Shown: positions 1 to 5,920 of the stretch, one piece after another
Position numbering within the stretch: position 1 is the stretch's first letter
How the letters are laid out: each line of letters starts with the position of its first letter
Source of the DNA: DASZCR01 sp035942915
GTDB taxonomy: Bacteria > Acidobacteriota > Blastocatellia > Pyrinomonadales > Pyrinomonadaceae
Reading direction: 5' to 3'
NCBI GenBank assembly: GCA_035942915.1
Contig: DASZCR010000230.1
Span: 1-13,015 of the forward strand
Length of the DNA: 13,015 bases
The notes under the pieces: generated by a model
The model's input: only the letters and a program-made list of their open reading frames with translations
Told to the model about the DNA's origin: nothing
The model's database searches: none
Made by a program: the position numbers and the translations under genes

Positions 1-4
1 GAGC

Positions 5-23
5 GATGCTCGCGAGGAGCATC
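5..23. repeat. Perfect 7-bp inverted repeat at the left edge
   Basis: GATGCTC at 5-11 and GAGCATC at 17-23 pair perfectly around a 5-base loop. It lies downstream (minus strand) of the small coiled-coil gene ending at 64. No T-run follows on either strand, so a terminator role is only possible. The window edge hides what lies beyond. Confidence 0.35.
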
Positions 24-46
24 ATTCTCATCCGCTTCGCTGTCTG

Positions 47-62
47 TTTCGCCGGGGCGAAA
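47..62 (-). terminator. Short hairpin directly after the small gene's stop
   Basis: TTTCGCC at 47-53 and GGCGAAA at 56-62 are perfect inverted copies (6 bp if a 4-base loop is required). The hairpin begins one base after the stop codon of the 82-residue gene on the minus strand. There is no T-tract, so this is a candidate terminator or 3'-end stabiliser, together with the hairpin at 5-23. Confidence 0.3.
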
Positions 63-63
63 G

Positions 64-312
64 TCAGACGAGTTCGGACATCTCGCGTTCGAGCGCACTG
101 AGGGTGCGTTCGAGCATGGCTCGATGCGCGGCGCTTCTGGCGCGTTCGAGTTGCGAGAGCGTGCGCGCCTGCGAGAGTCTGAGCGATTCGAGCCGTTCGC
201 GGCGGGCGCGCATTTCGGGCGAATCGTCAAAACGTTCACGCGCGTCGGCCGCGCGCACGTCGGTCGCTTCCAGTTGAGCCTCGACGGCCTTGCTCTCCCA
301 ACCTCTCGCCAT
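64..312 (-). CDS. Small charged coiled-coil protein, function unknown
   Basis: This 82-residue protein begins MARGWESKAVEAQ and continues as an almost uninterrupted Glu/Arg/Ala/Leu-rich helix, with leucines spaced as in a coiled coil (around residues 40-80), ending SEL-V. There is no signal peptide, membrane segment, cysteine or recognisable catalytic motif, so it is probably cytosolic and oligomeric. I chose the ATG at 312 because GGGAGG lies 11 bases upstream; an ATG at 378 would add 22 residues read through a hairpin and looks spurious. The opening ARGWESK resembles small hypothetical proteins I associate with Acidobacteriota, but I cannot verify that here. It lies 108 bases downstream of the M48 protease gene on the same strand, with a strong hairpin between them, so co-transcription is uncertain. 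No function is proposed. Confidence 0.65.
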   Translation of the reverse strand: MARGWESKAVEAQLEATDVRAADARERFDDSPEMRARRERLESLRLSQARTLSQLERARSAAHRAMLERTLSALEREMSELV

Positions 313-349
313 CTGAACTCTCGCCTCCCGTCGGAATCCAAAGTGGCGA

Positions 350-388
350 AGCGAAAGGGCTGCCCACAGACGGGGCAACCCCTTCGCT
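350..388 (-). terminator. Strong hairpin downstream of the M48 protease gene
   Basis: The arms 350-365 and 373-388 pair over 16 positions with two mismatches (14 matched) around a 7-base loop (ACAGACG). The arms begin AGCGAA and end TTCGCT. The hairpin starts about 32 bases past the M48 stop on the minus strand. Only scattered T residues follow on the minus strand, so it is a candidate terminator or mRNA 3'-end structure rather than a textbook one. Confidence 0.45.
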
Positions 389-420
389 CCGATTAGTTAA
401 TTGAGACGGCTCATCGCCGG

Positions 421-1830
421 TTAGTTGTTAAGCTGAATGCTCCGCAGGATGTTCGAGAACGCGTTATTGAAGGCGCGATAATCGCTCTGCGGGGCGACGG
501 CCACCATGTAGAAGATGTTGCCGTCGCGCAACTGCGTCGTGTAGACGGTGACCACTTCGGTCTGTCCCGTCAGGTTCGAGCGACCCGTCAGGGTCATCGC
601 CAGCGCGTTGCGTCCGCCTATCGAACCGCGCTGGTAGTTGTTCGACTGCGCCCTCAGGTACGGGTTCTGTTGCAGCAGACCACGTATGTACTGGTCGGTC
701 GATTGACGAAGCGTGCCGCCCTGAGCGTTGGCGACGCCGAACATGACGCCGTGCGTGAACTCGCCCTGCGAGCTGTAAGCGCCCTGCGGCGCGAAGGTAA
801 TCGAATCGCTACCGCCGAGTTGCTGCCAGTTGTCGGGCACGCTCACGCGGAAGAGGTTGCCGCCGTTGTAGGAGCGATAACGCGTCGAAGGATAGCCGAC
901 GCGTTCGCCCGTCGGGTAGCGTTCATCGGTGCTGCCCGAAGGATAACGCTGACCGCTCTGTGCAATCTCCTGCATGGTGCGCGCGCGCGGGTAGCCACGC
1001 AGGCGCGCCTGTATCTGGTCGAACTCGCGCGTGTCGCGAATCGGGTTAGTCACGCGCAGCATCGCGGCTTCCTGATTGATGCGCTGATAACGGTTGCCTG
1101 GGTCTGGGTGGCTCGACAGCCATTCGGGGCCGCCGCCTCCGCCCTGCTGCGCGATGGTGCGGAACATGTTGGCGAGGTCGCGCGGGTCGTATCCGGCGCG
1201 CGCCATAATCTGCGCGCCGAGAATGTCGGCCTGCGTCTCATACTTGCGGCTGTAGCGCAGAGCGCCCGCGCCGAAGCCGATTTGACTGCCCGCGCCGATA
1301 ACCTGCCCGACGCCGCCGCCGATGACCGCGCCCGCAATCTGACCCAAGACCGAACCTATCTGGTACTTCTGCGTCTCGGTCGCATTGGCTGTGGCGTGAC
1401 GCAGGGCGACGTGCGAGATTTCGTGCGCCATCACGCCGGCCATCTCGCCTTCGCTGCGCGCCGCTTCAATCATGCCCCGGTTGACGTACATCGGCCCGCC
1501 CGGCAACGCAAACGCGTTGATGTCGCGCGCATCGACGACGCGGAAACTATAACGAAATTCCGGGTGCTGAAACTCCTGCGGGATGGCCGCGACTAAGCGA
1601 CGGCCGACCTCCTGCACGTAGTCTTCGACAGCCCTGTCGCGCAGTATCGGCATTTGCTGCTCGACCTGCTGCGCGGCCTCCTGACCGGCGCGCACGTCGT
1701 CGCTCACTCTGTACTTATTATTCGGCGCGGAGACGCGCGTCTGCGAGAATGCCGCGAGGGGCATCGCGAAGAGCGCAAGGGTCATCAAGAGCGCCATCAA
1801 ACTGCTTGTACGATAATTCCTCGATTTCAT
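421..1830 (-). CDS. Secreted M48-family zinc metalloprotease with extra C-terminal domain
   Basis: This is a 469-residue exported metalloprotease. Residues 1-30 form a signal peptide (basic MKSRNYR, then a hydrophobic stretch ending AAFSQ). The M48 domain spans about 45-260: zinc motif HEISH at 136-140, third zinc ligand Glu198 in YETQAD, and the family's late histidine motif SSHPDPGNR at 239-247. A glycine-rich stretch (168-190) lies between the ligands, as in BepA/LoiP-type proteases. After a Tyr/Arg/Ser-rich linker (290-322), residues 325-467 form a compact beta-rich domain (LFRVSVPDNWQ onward) that resembles PsbP/Mog1-like folds; BepA instead carries TPR repeats. The ATG at 1830 is supported by GGAGGG a few bases upstream. 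Family members degrade misfolded envelope proteins, so periplasmic quality control is likely but inferred. A nearly 290-base leader with a long hairpin precedes the gene. Confidence 0.9.
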   Translation of the reverse strand: MKSRNYRTSSLMALLMTLALFAMPLAAFSQTRVSAPNNKYRVSDDVRAGQEAAQQVEQQMPILRDRAVEDYVQEVGRRLVAAIPQEFQHPEFRYSFRVVDARDINAFALPGGPMYVNRGMIEAARSEGEMAGVMAHEISHVALRHATANATETQKYQIGSVLGQIAGAVIGGGVGQVIGAGSQIGFGAGALRYSRKYETQADILGAQIMARAGYDPRDLANMFRTIAQQGGGGGPEWLSSHPDPGNRYQRINQEAAMLRVTNPIRDTREFDQIQARLRGYPRARTMQEIAQSGQRYPSGSTDERYPTGERVGYPSTRYRSYNGGNLFRVSVPDNWQQLGGSDSITFAPQGAYSSQGEFTHGVMFGVANAQGGTLRQSTDQYIRGLLQQNPYLRAQSNNYQRGSIGGRNALAMTLTGRSNLTGQTEVVTVYTTQLRDGNIFYMVAVAPQSDYRAFNNAFSNILRSIQLNN

Positions 1831-1877
1831 CTTCCCTCCTCAGCCGGAGCGCCTCACCGACGCTCCCACTCAAGTCT

Positions 1878-1943
1878 GGTAAATTCAAAGCGGCACGTCC
1901 CTCTCTGCAATTCGAGCGCGAGAGGCTGTGCCGCTTCTTTACC
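1878..1943 (-). ncRNA. Long leader hairpin upstream of the M48 protease gene
   Basis: Three nested stems pair: GGTAAA (1878-1883) with TTTACC (1938-1943); AAGCGGCAC (1888-1896) with GTGCCGCTT (1928-1936); CCTCTC (1900-1905) with GAGAGG (1920-1925). That is 21 perfect base pairs separated by small internal loops, with a 14-base apical loop. It lies 47 bases upstream of the M48 start codon, in non-coding sequence. It would be part of the 5' leader if transcription starts upstream. It matches no riboswitch I recognise, so it could be a regulatory leader, an attenuator or a small repeat element. Confidence 0.45.
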
Positions 1944-2116
1944 GCAAGCTGTTCCCTCTCACACGCTTCACGCTGGCTGTCCCTCACAACAGACGGAGAC
2001 GACGGCGGCGTCAGGGAGAGAGAAATCAAACTGTCCAGTCAAAATTTCGCCGACCGCAGCGGCGTATCTTTTGACTACGTTTTGATGAATCGCTGCACGG
2101 TCGGGTTGGCCTTTTT
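1944..2116. other. Intergenic region between DUF885 and M48 genes
   Basis: With the leader hairpin, the gene-free stretch 1831-2116 totals 286 bases. It holds the hairpin at 1878-1943 and a smaller candidate terminator at 2039-2075. A TTGACT hexamer on the minus strand (2037-2042) has no convincing -10 at normal spacing, so I do not call a promoter. Open frames through here look like chance readings. Confidence 0.4.
2039..2075 (-). terminator. Candidate terminator after the DUF885 peptidase gene
   Basis: An outer inverted repeat GTCAAAA (2039-2045) / TTTTGAC (2069-2075) encloses an inner stem CGCCG (2049-2053) / CGGCG (2060-2064). On the minus strand the inner GC stem is followed by AAATTTTGA, a short T-containing tail. 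It lies 42 bases past the DUF885 stop at 2117. The stem is short, so efficiency is uncertain. Confidence 0.4.
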
Positions 2117-4417
2117 CTACCCGCCGCGCCGCGCGCGCCTTCTCGCCTTTCGCCCGCGAGGTTTCACAATTTCCTTACGATTCAATGACTTTTGCTCGAC
2201 CCCTCGCTCCGCCGTGCCGTCTAACCTGACGGTTGCGCCAGCGACGGGGCGCGGAATCGAAACGGCGACGAAGGGCGAAGTGATAACCTGCGTTGTAATG
2301 TCTTCGGACGCCGGTCGCCGCTCATTGATACTGACAGCAAGCACAGTGCCATCGCGCCTGATGCCGGTCACTTCGACACTATATCCGCCCGTCGGTTGCT
2401 GCCCCTGAAAGACGACGACGACGGCGCGTGTGCTGAAGGGCACGTCCGGCGCAGGGCGACCCGCACCGATGAGCGTCCACACCCGACGCCACTCGTTCTC
2501 GTTCGTCACGAGTTCGACGGCGCGCGCGCCTTCGTAACCGCTCGTCGTTCCCGTCGCCAGCACAGAGAAATCTACGGGACGCGATTCGTCAACGGGCACG
2601 CGCGCACGCGTCGCAGCCGTCGCACTCGCGTCGCCGAGCATCGCCATCCGCAGGATTTTGACGGGCGGCATTCCGTAGCTCAGCAGACGGTCGTGAAAAT
2701 CTCCGAGGCGGAAGGAGTCGCCCATCGCGGCGCGCCACTGTTCGCGCAGCTTGATAATCTCCATCTTGCCTAGCGTGTAGACGAGATAGGTCGGGTCGAG
2801 CGTGCCGCGTCGCGCCTCGCGCTCGGCGTTGGCGCGCGCCATCAAGCCCTCGCGCATGAAGAAGTCGACGGCCTGCTCGTAGCTCATCCCTGCCGTGTGC
2901 AGGCGGATGCCGACGAGATAACGACACAGGCGCAGGAGCGCCGCGTTCAACTGCGCGAGTCGAAGCTTCGGGTTGTTGCCGCCGAAACCCTCGTCGAGCA
3001 TCATCTGTTCGCAGTAGTGCGCCCAGCCTTCGACGAAGCTGGCCGCGCCGAGCGCCGAGCGCACGCGCGAGGGCGACTTGTGCAGAGCGAGCAGTTGATA
3101 GTAGTGGCCGGGATAGGCTTCGTGAATCGAGACGATGGGCAGCGAGTAACGGTTGTAATGAGAGAGATGTTCTTCGGTCTGGCGCGCGTTCCACGCCGGG
3201 TCGGGCGGCGTCACGTAGTAGAAGGCTTCGGTGGCAACGCGCTCGAAGGGGCCGGGCGTGTCCATCGAAGCGAAGCTCAGGGCGCGCGCGTATTCGGGCG
3301 TTTCGGCGACCGTCAGATTCTCGCGCGCGGGGATGGTCAGAATCTCTTCGGCGCGGACGAAAGCGCGGATGCGGTCTAGCTCGGCGCGCGTCTCTCCGAC
3401 AAGCCCGGCCGCCGTCGGATGCTCACGGCCGAGCAACTCGACGGCGAAGGCCACGCCGCGCGACGGCGCGACCTCTTCGGCCAGCGCGCGCATCTCGTCC
3501 TGCGTGCGCCGCAGTTCGCGTTCGCCCTCGCGTTCGAGTTGCGCGAGCGGCGTTTCAATCATCTCCTCGTAGAGCAGCTTTTTGCGATAGTTCTCCGCGC
3601 CGATGGCGAACGAACCGTGCGAGCGCGCCAGCAGGTCGCCTTCGAGCCATGCGGCGAAAGAGCGCACGGCTTCGGTCGCCTCGCGGTTGGCCGCGTCGAA
3701 CTCCGCGCGCCGCGCCGCCGTCAGACGCCCGCCGCCCGCCCGCTCGAACATCTGCGGCACGACCCTCTCAAAAAACTCGACGCTGCCGCGCGCCTGCGCC
3801 ACAGCCGTCTCCGTGTAGATGCGCGGCGGCGCATCGAGATTGAGGCGCGCTTCATTCAGCAGACGCGCAATCTGTCGCGCGCGCGCAAGCACCGCGTCGA
3901 GACGCTGCGCGACGGGCGCGTAGTTGCGTTTGAGAATGTTGTCGATGGAGGCCGACGCGAGATTGACGTAGACGTTCGGGTCGCGCCGCCACATCCTGAG
4001 CTCTTCGAGTTCGAGCAGGCGTGCGCGTGCATGAGATTGCAGAACGAGGTAGTCGTAACGCGCTTCAGAAGAGAGCAGCCACTCGCGCACGCGCGCAAGG
4101 TCGGCGAGAGTCGAGCGCAGGCGGCGCGTCTCTGCGGCGACCGACTCGGCGCTACGCGATTCGAGTTGCGCATCGTACTCATGAAGACCGGCGGCGGTCG
4201 CCTCCGTCGGGTTGAAGGCGTAATAGCCGCGCAGGTAGGCGTCGGCGATTTGTGCGAGGCGCGCATCGTGACTGCGCACGGGAGACGAGCGCGGCGCACG
4301 CGAGATGCGGCGCGTCGAGCGTCTTTGCGCGGTAGCGGCGGCAGGCGGCCACATCAGCAGCAAGAGCGCCGCGCAGGCCGCATGGGCGAGGAGCGGCGCG
4401 AAAAGTTTCCTTTTCAT
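2117..4417 (-). CDS. Secreted DUF885 zinc peptidase fused to a PrcB-like domain
   Basis: This is a 766-residue exported protein. Residues 1-31 (MKRKLFAPLL, then a Leu/Ala-rich core ending AAATAQ) are a signal peptide. Residues about 50-600 are a DUF885 domain: zinc motif HEAYPGHYYQ at 432-441 and the hallmark EGWAHYCEQ at 463-471, in a mostly helical protein. DUF885 proteins are metallopeptidases probably acting on short peptides; the substrate here is unknown. Residues about 620-725 carry a second module with VVVVFQGQQPTGGYSVEV, the signature of the PrcB C-terminal domain first known from the Treponema dentilisin complex. A strongly basic tail (KPRGRKARRRARRGG) ends the chain. The start is uncertain: ATG 4417 has GGAG 13 bases upstream, ATG 4429 has it only 1 base upstream, and a GTG at 4480 lacks one; the signal peptide fits the first two. 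It is probably monocistronic, with its own promoter near 4495-4523. Confidence 0.88.
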   Translation of the reverse strand: MKRKLFAPLLAHAACAALLLLMWPPAAATAQRRSTRRISRAPRSSPVRSHDARLAQIADAYLRGYYAFNPTEATAAGLHEYDAQLESRSAESVAAETRRLRSTLADLARVREWLLSSEARYDYLVLQSHARARLLELEELRMWRRDPNVYVNLASASIDNILKRNYAPVAQRLDAVLARARQIARLLNEARLNLDAPPRIYTETAVAQARGSVEFFERVVPQMFERAGGGRLTAARRAEFDAANREATEAVRSFAAWLEGDLLARSHGSFAIGAENYRKKLLYEEMIETPLAQLEREGERELRRTQDEMRALAEEVAPSRGVAFAVELLGREHPTAAGLVGETRAELDRIRAFVRAEEILTIPARENLTVAETPEYARALSFASMDTPGPFERVATEAFYYVTPPDPAWNARQTEEHLSHYNRYSLPIVSIHEAYPGHYYQLLALHKSPSRVRSALGAASFVEGWAHYCEQMMLDEGFGGNNPKLRLAQLNAALLRLCRYLVGIRLHTAGMSYEQAVDFFMREGLMARANAEREARRGTLDPTYLVYTLGKMEIIKLREQWRAAMGDSFRLGDFHDRLLSYGMPPVKILRMAMLGDASATAATRARVPVDESRPVDFSVLATGTTSGYEGARAVELVTNENEWRRVWTLIGAGRPAPDVPFSTRAVVVVFQGQQPTGGYSVEVTGIRRDGTVLAVSINERRPASEDITTQVITSPFVAVSIPRPVAGATVRLDGTAERGVEQKSLNRKEIVKPRGRKARRRARRGG

Positions 4418-4494
4418 CGAACGAACCATTCTCCACAAGAAGTGCTGAAGGAGAGAGCGATAGCTTGACGGATGAGTCACTTCACGCCCGCGAG

Positions 4495-4523
4495 ATTAAC
4501 ACAGGAGGGGCGTGCCGAGTCCA
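4495..4523 (-). promoter_or_regulatory. Candidate sigma-70 promoter for the DUF885 gene
   Basis: On the minus strand, TGGACT (4518-4523, 4 of 6 to TTGACA) and GTTAAT (4495-4500, 4 of 6 to TATAAT) are separated by exactly 17 bases. Transcription would start near 4488, giving a leader of about 60-70 bases before the preferred start codons. It lies just past the hairpin that seems to end the upstream operon, which fits a new transcription unit. Confidence 0.4.
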
Positions 4524-4559
4524 GATTTAAGCGTCTTCGCTTTCTGTGCGCTGATGCGC

Positions 4560-4609
4560 CTGTGCGCAAAACTTCTTCTTCAGTCGGCAAGAAAAAGTTT
4601 CGCGCACAG
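4560..4609 (-). terminator. 21-bp RNA hairpin ending the hisS-aspS operon
   Basis: Arms 4560-4580 and 4589-4609 pair over 21 positions around an 8-base loop. On the plus strand two positions are mismatched (A/C and C/A). On the minus strand both become G-U wobbles and the stem is continuous, so the structure makes most sense as minus-strand RNA. It begins 24 bases past the stop of the DUF4870-like gene, fitting a terminator or 3'-end stabiliser, though no T-tract follows. A further CTTCGC..CTGTGCGC copy at 4535-4551 could compete for the arm 4602-4617, giving an alternative fold. Confidence 0.55.
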
Positions 4610-4632
4610 AGGCGAAGAAGTGTGGCTGTGTG

Positions 4633-5394
4633 TTACGGGCGCGGGGCTATCTTCTGGTTGAGGAGGTTCGTCGCTTCGTCGAGCGGAGCGAGGTGGTGCG
4701 GGCGTCCTTCCCAGACGCGCCACATCGAGAAGACGAGAAAGACTATCGAGGCAAGGCCGATGGCCTTGCTGCCCGCCCAGTTGCCGGTGACCGCGCCGAT
4801 GAAGTTGAAGACGAGCGTCAGCGCGAGGATGGCGAGTTGTAAGGCCATGCCCTGCGCGGCGTGAAAGCGCGTCCGGGTCTCGGCGCGCGGCACCAGCAGT
4901 AGTTCGATGACTGAGGCGACGAGGCCAATATAGAACGGCACGTAAGGCAGCACGCAGGCGACGTTCTCCGGCAGACCGAGCTTTTCGACCTGCCGCGTCG
5001 AGTGCGGCGACTGGGGCGCATAGAAGGCCGTCGGCGCGGGCGCAACGGGCGGCGGCGGATACTGCGGCGGCGGATAGGGCGACGCAGCAGGCGGGGGCGG
5101 CACGTTGACCTGCGGCTGCGGCGGAGGCGGCGGCGCGTATGGCGCACGCGCGGCCGGAGGCGGCGGCTGATAGACCGGCGGCACGAAGACCGATGGATAA
5201 GAGGTCGGATATTTTTCCTGAAAGCGACGCGTCGGCTCGTCGGCCGCCGGAGGCGGAGTCTCGCGCTCCGGCTGCGGCGCGGCGGGCGCGCTCGCGTCGG
5301 TCGCGCCCGTCTGGCCGCCGAAGACCTCCTCTGTGCGGCGCGCAAAGCCGGGGTCGAGCGGGTCTGTGTCGTACTTACTTCGCTTCTCTGACAT
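4633..5394 (-). CDS. Proline-rich protein with DUF4870/Tic20-like membrane domain
   Basis: This is a 253-residue probable inner-membrane protein. Residues 1-60 are polar and charged. Residues 62-128 are a Pro/Tyr/Ala-rich low-complexity segment with runs of three to five prolines. The C-terminal part (140-230) has three predicted membrane helices, about 146-168, 180-203 and 211-226. Between the first two sits RFHAAQG, the short motif typical of DUF4870/Tic20-type small membrane proteins. There is no signal peptide, so the proline-rich arm is probably cytosolic and may bind other proteins; this is inference. The ATG at 5394 has only a weak AGAAG upstream. The gene follows the M67 gene by 36 bases on the same strand and is probably the last member of the hisS-aspS operon, before a strong hairpin. 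Function in this family is not established. Confidence 0.75.
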   Translation of the reverse strand: MSEKRSKYDTDPLDPGFARRTEEVFGGQTGATDASAPAAPQPERETPPPAADEPTRRFQEKYPTSYPSVFVPPVYQPPPPAARAPYAPPPPPQPQVNVPPPPAASPYPPPQYPPPPVAPAPTAFYAPQSPHSTRQVEKLGLPENVACVLPYVPFYIGLVASVIELLLVPRAETRTRFHAAQGMALQLAILALTLVFNFIGAVTGNWAGSKAIGLASIVFLVFSMWRVWEGRPHHLAPLDEATNLLNQKIAPRP

Positions 5395-5430
5395 AACTGC
5401 TTCTACGAAACATCTGCGCGCGCGGTTCTG

Positions 5431-5832
5431 TCAACCCCTCAGGTCGTCTTCGTCCACGCGGAAGTCCGCGCTCGTCCAGCGCCCCTCGCGTTCGTTGATA
5501 TGGAAGGCGCGGAGCACGCCTGCGCCGCCCGGCTCGAAGCCGATAATGAAATAGACCGCCGACGGATAAAAAGCAAGCTGTACGTCGCGCTCGGAGGGCG
5601 TGGGCGCGGAGGCGCGCGGGTGCGAGTGGTAGATGGCGAGCAGGTCTTCGCCGCGCTCGCGCATCCTTCTTTGCGCGGCGAACAACTCTTCGGGCGCGGC
5701 CTCGTAAGCCGTCAGCGGCTCGCGTGCGACGTTGCGCAGGCGGTAGACGGTCGTGGCGCGCCCGCCGCTGCTTCTGCCCCCCAAGAGGCCGCAACACTCC
5801 AACGGCGACGCCTCGCGCGCGTGCGCATACAT
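5431..5832 (-). CDS. M67-family JAMM metallopeptidase (Mec-like), start uncertain
   Basis: From the first ATG this is a 133-residue JAMM/MPN+ zinc hydrolase, cytosolic, with no signal peptide. The full motif is present: Glu12 in PLECCGLL, His69-Ser-His71-Pro, seven residues, Ser80, two residues, Asp83. Bacterial relatives (Mec of the CysO pathway, and M67 proteins next to ThiS/MoaD-like genes) cleave isopeptide or peptide bonds at the C-terminus of ubiquitin-like sulfur carriers. No such carrier is visible here, so the substrate is unknown. The conserved first strand and helix of the family appear to be encoded upstream of this ATG: codons 5833-5865 read IITHLRAQVEE in frame. No ATG, GTG or TTG occurs between the in-frame stop at 5899-5901 and 5832; only ATC codons (5860-5865) or a CTG (5851-5853) could serve. 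Translation may start at a rare codon, or the start was lost. It follows aspS by 88 bases to this ATG. Confidence 0.8.
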   Translation of the reverse strand: MYAHAREASPLECCGLLGGRSSGGRATTVYRLRNVAREPLTAYEAAPEELFAAQRRMRERGEDLLAIYHSHPRASAPTPSERDVQLAFYPSAVYFIIGFEPGGAGVLRAFHINEREGRWTSADFRVDEDDLRG

Positions 5833-5897
5833 CTCTTCGACCTGTGCGCGCAGGTGTGTGATGATAAAGCCCTGACCCCTTTCGTGCGTCCGCCCGT

Positions 5898-5913
5898 CTC
5901 ATCTTTCGATGAG
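5898..5913 (-). repeat. Small GNRA-capped hairpin between aspS and the M67 gene
   Basis: On the minus strand CTCATC, a GAAA tetraloop and GATGAG form a perfect 6-bp hairpin that starts 7 bases after the aspS stop. It overlaps the TGA that closes the M67 reading frame upstream. It is too short and lacks a T-tract, so it is not a convincing terminator; it may stabilise or partly separate the two messages. Confidence 0.35.
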
Positions 5914-5920
5914 GATGGGG

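Noticed and set aside
1718..2029. A 103-residue minus-strand frame overlapping the M48 start and leader
   Set aside because: It runs through the leader hairpin and into the M48 gene out of frame, with no ribosome site or recognisable content.
2037..2042. TTGACT as a -35 element for the M48 gene
   Set aside because: No acceptable -10 sequence lies 15-19 bases downstream on the minus strand.
3419..4468. A 349-residue open frame opposite the DUF885 gene
   Set aside because: It is antisense to a gene with a signal peptide and zinc motifs, and its Arg-rich composition is typical of shadow frames.
5002..5391. An Arg/Gly-rich plus-strand frame opposite the proline-rich region
   Set aside because: Proline codons read in antisense give Gly/Arg runs; the minus-strand frame has a membrane domain and fits the operon.
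5375..5902. A 175-residue minus-strand frame overlapping the M67 gene
   Set aside because: It is a different frame from the JAMM motif; its sequence is Arg-rich with no domain. It was checked as a possible frameshifted N-terminus, but the true-frame upstream codons already give the family-like sequence.
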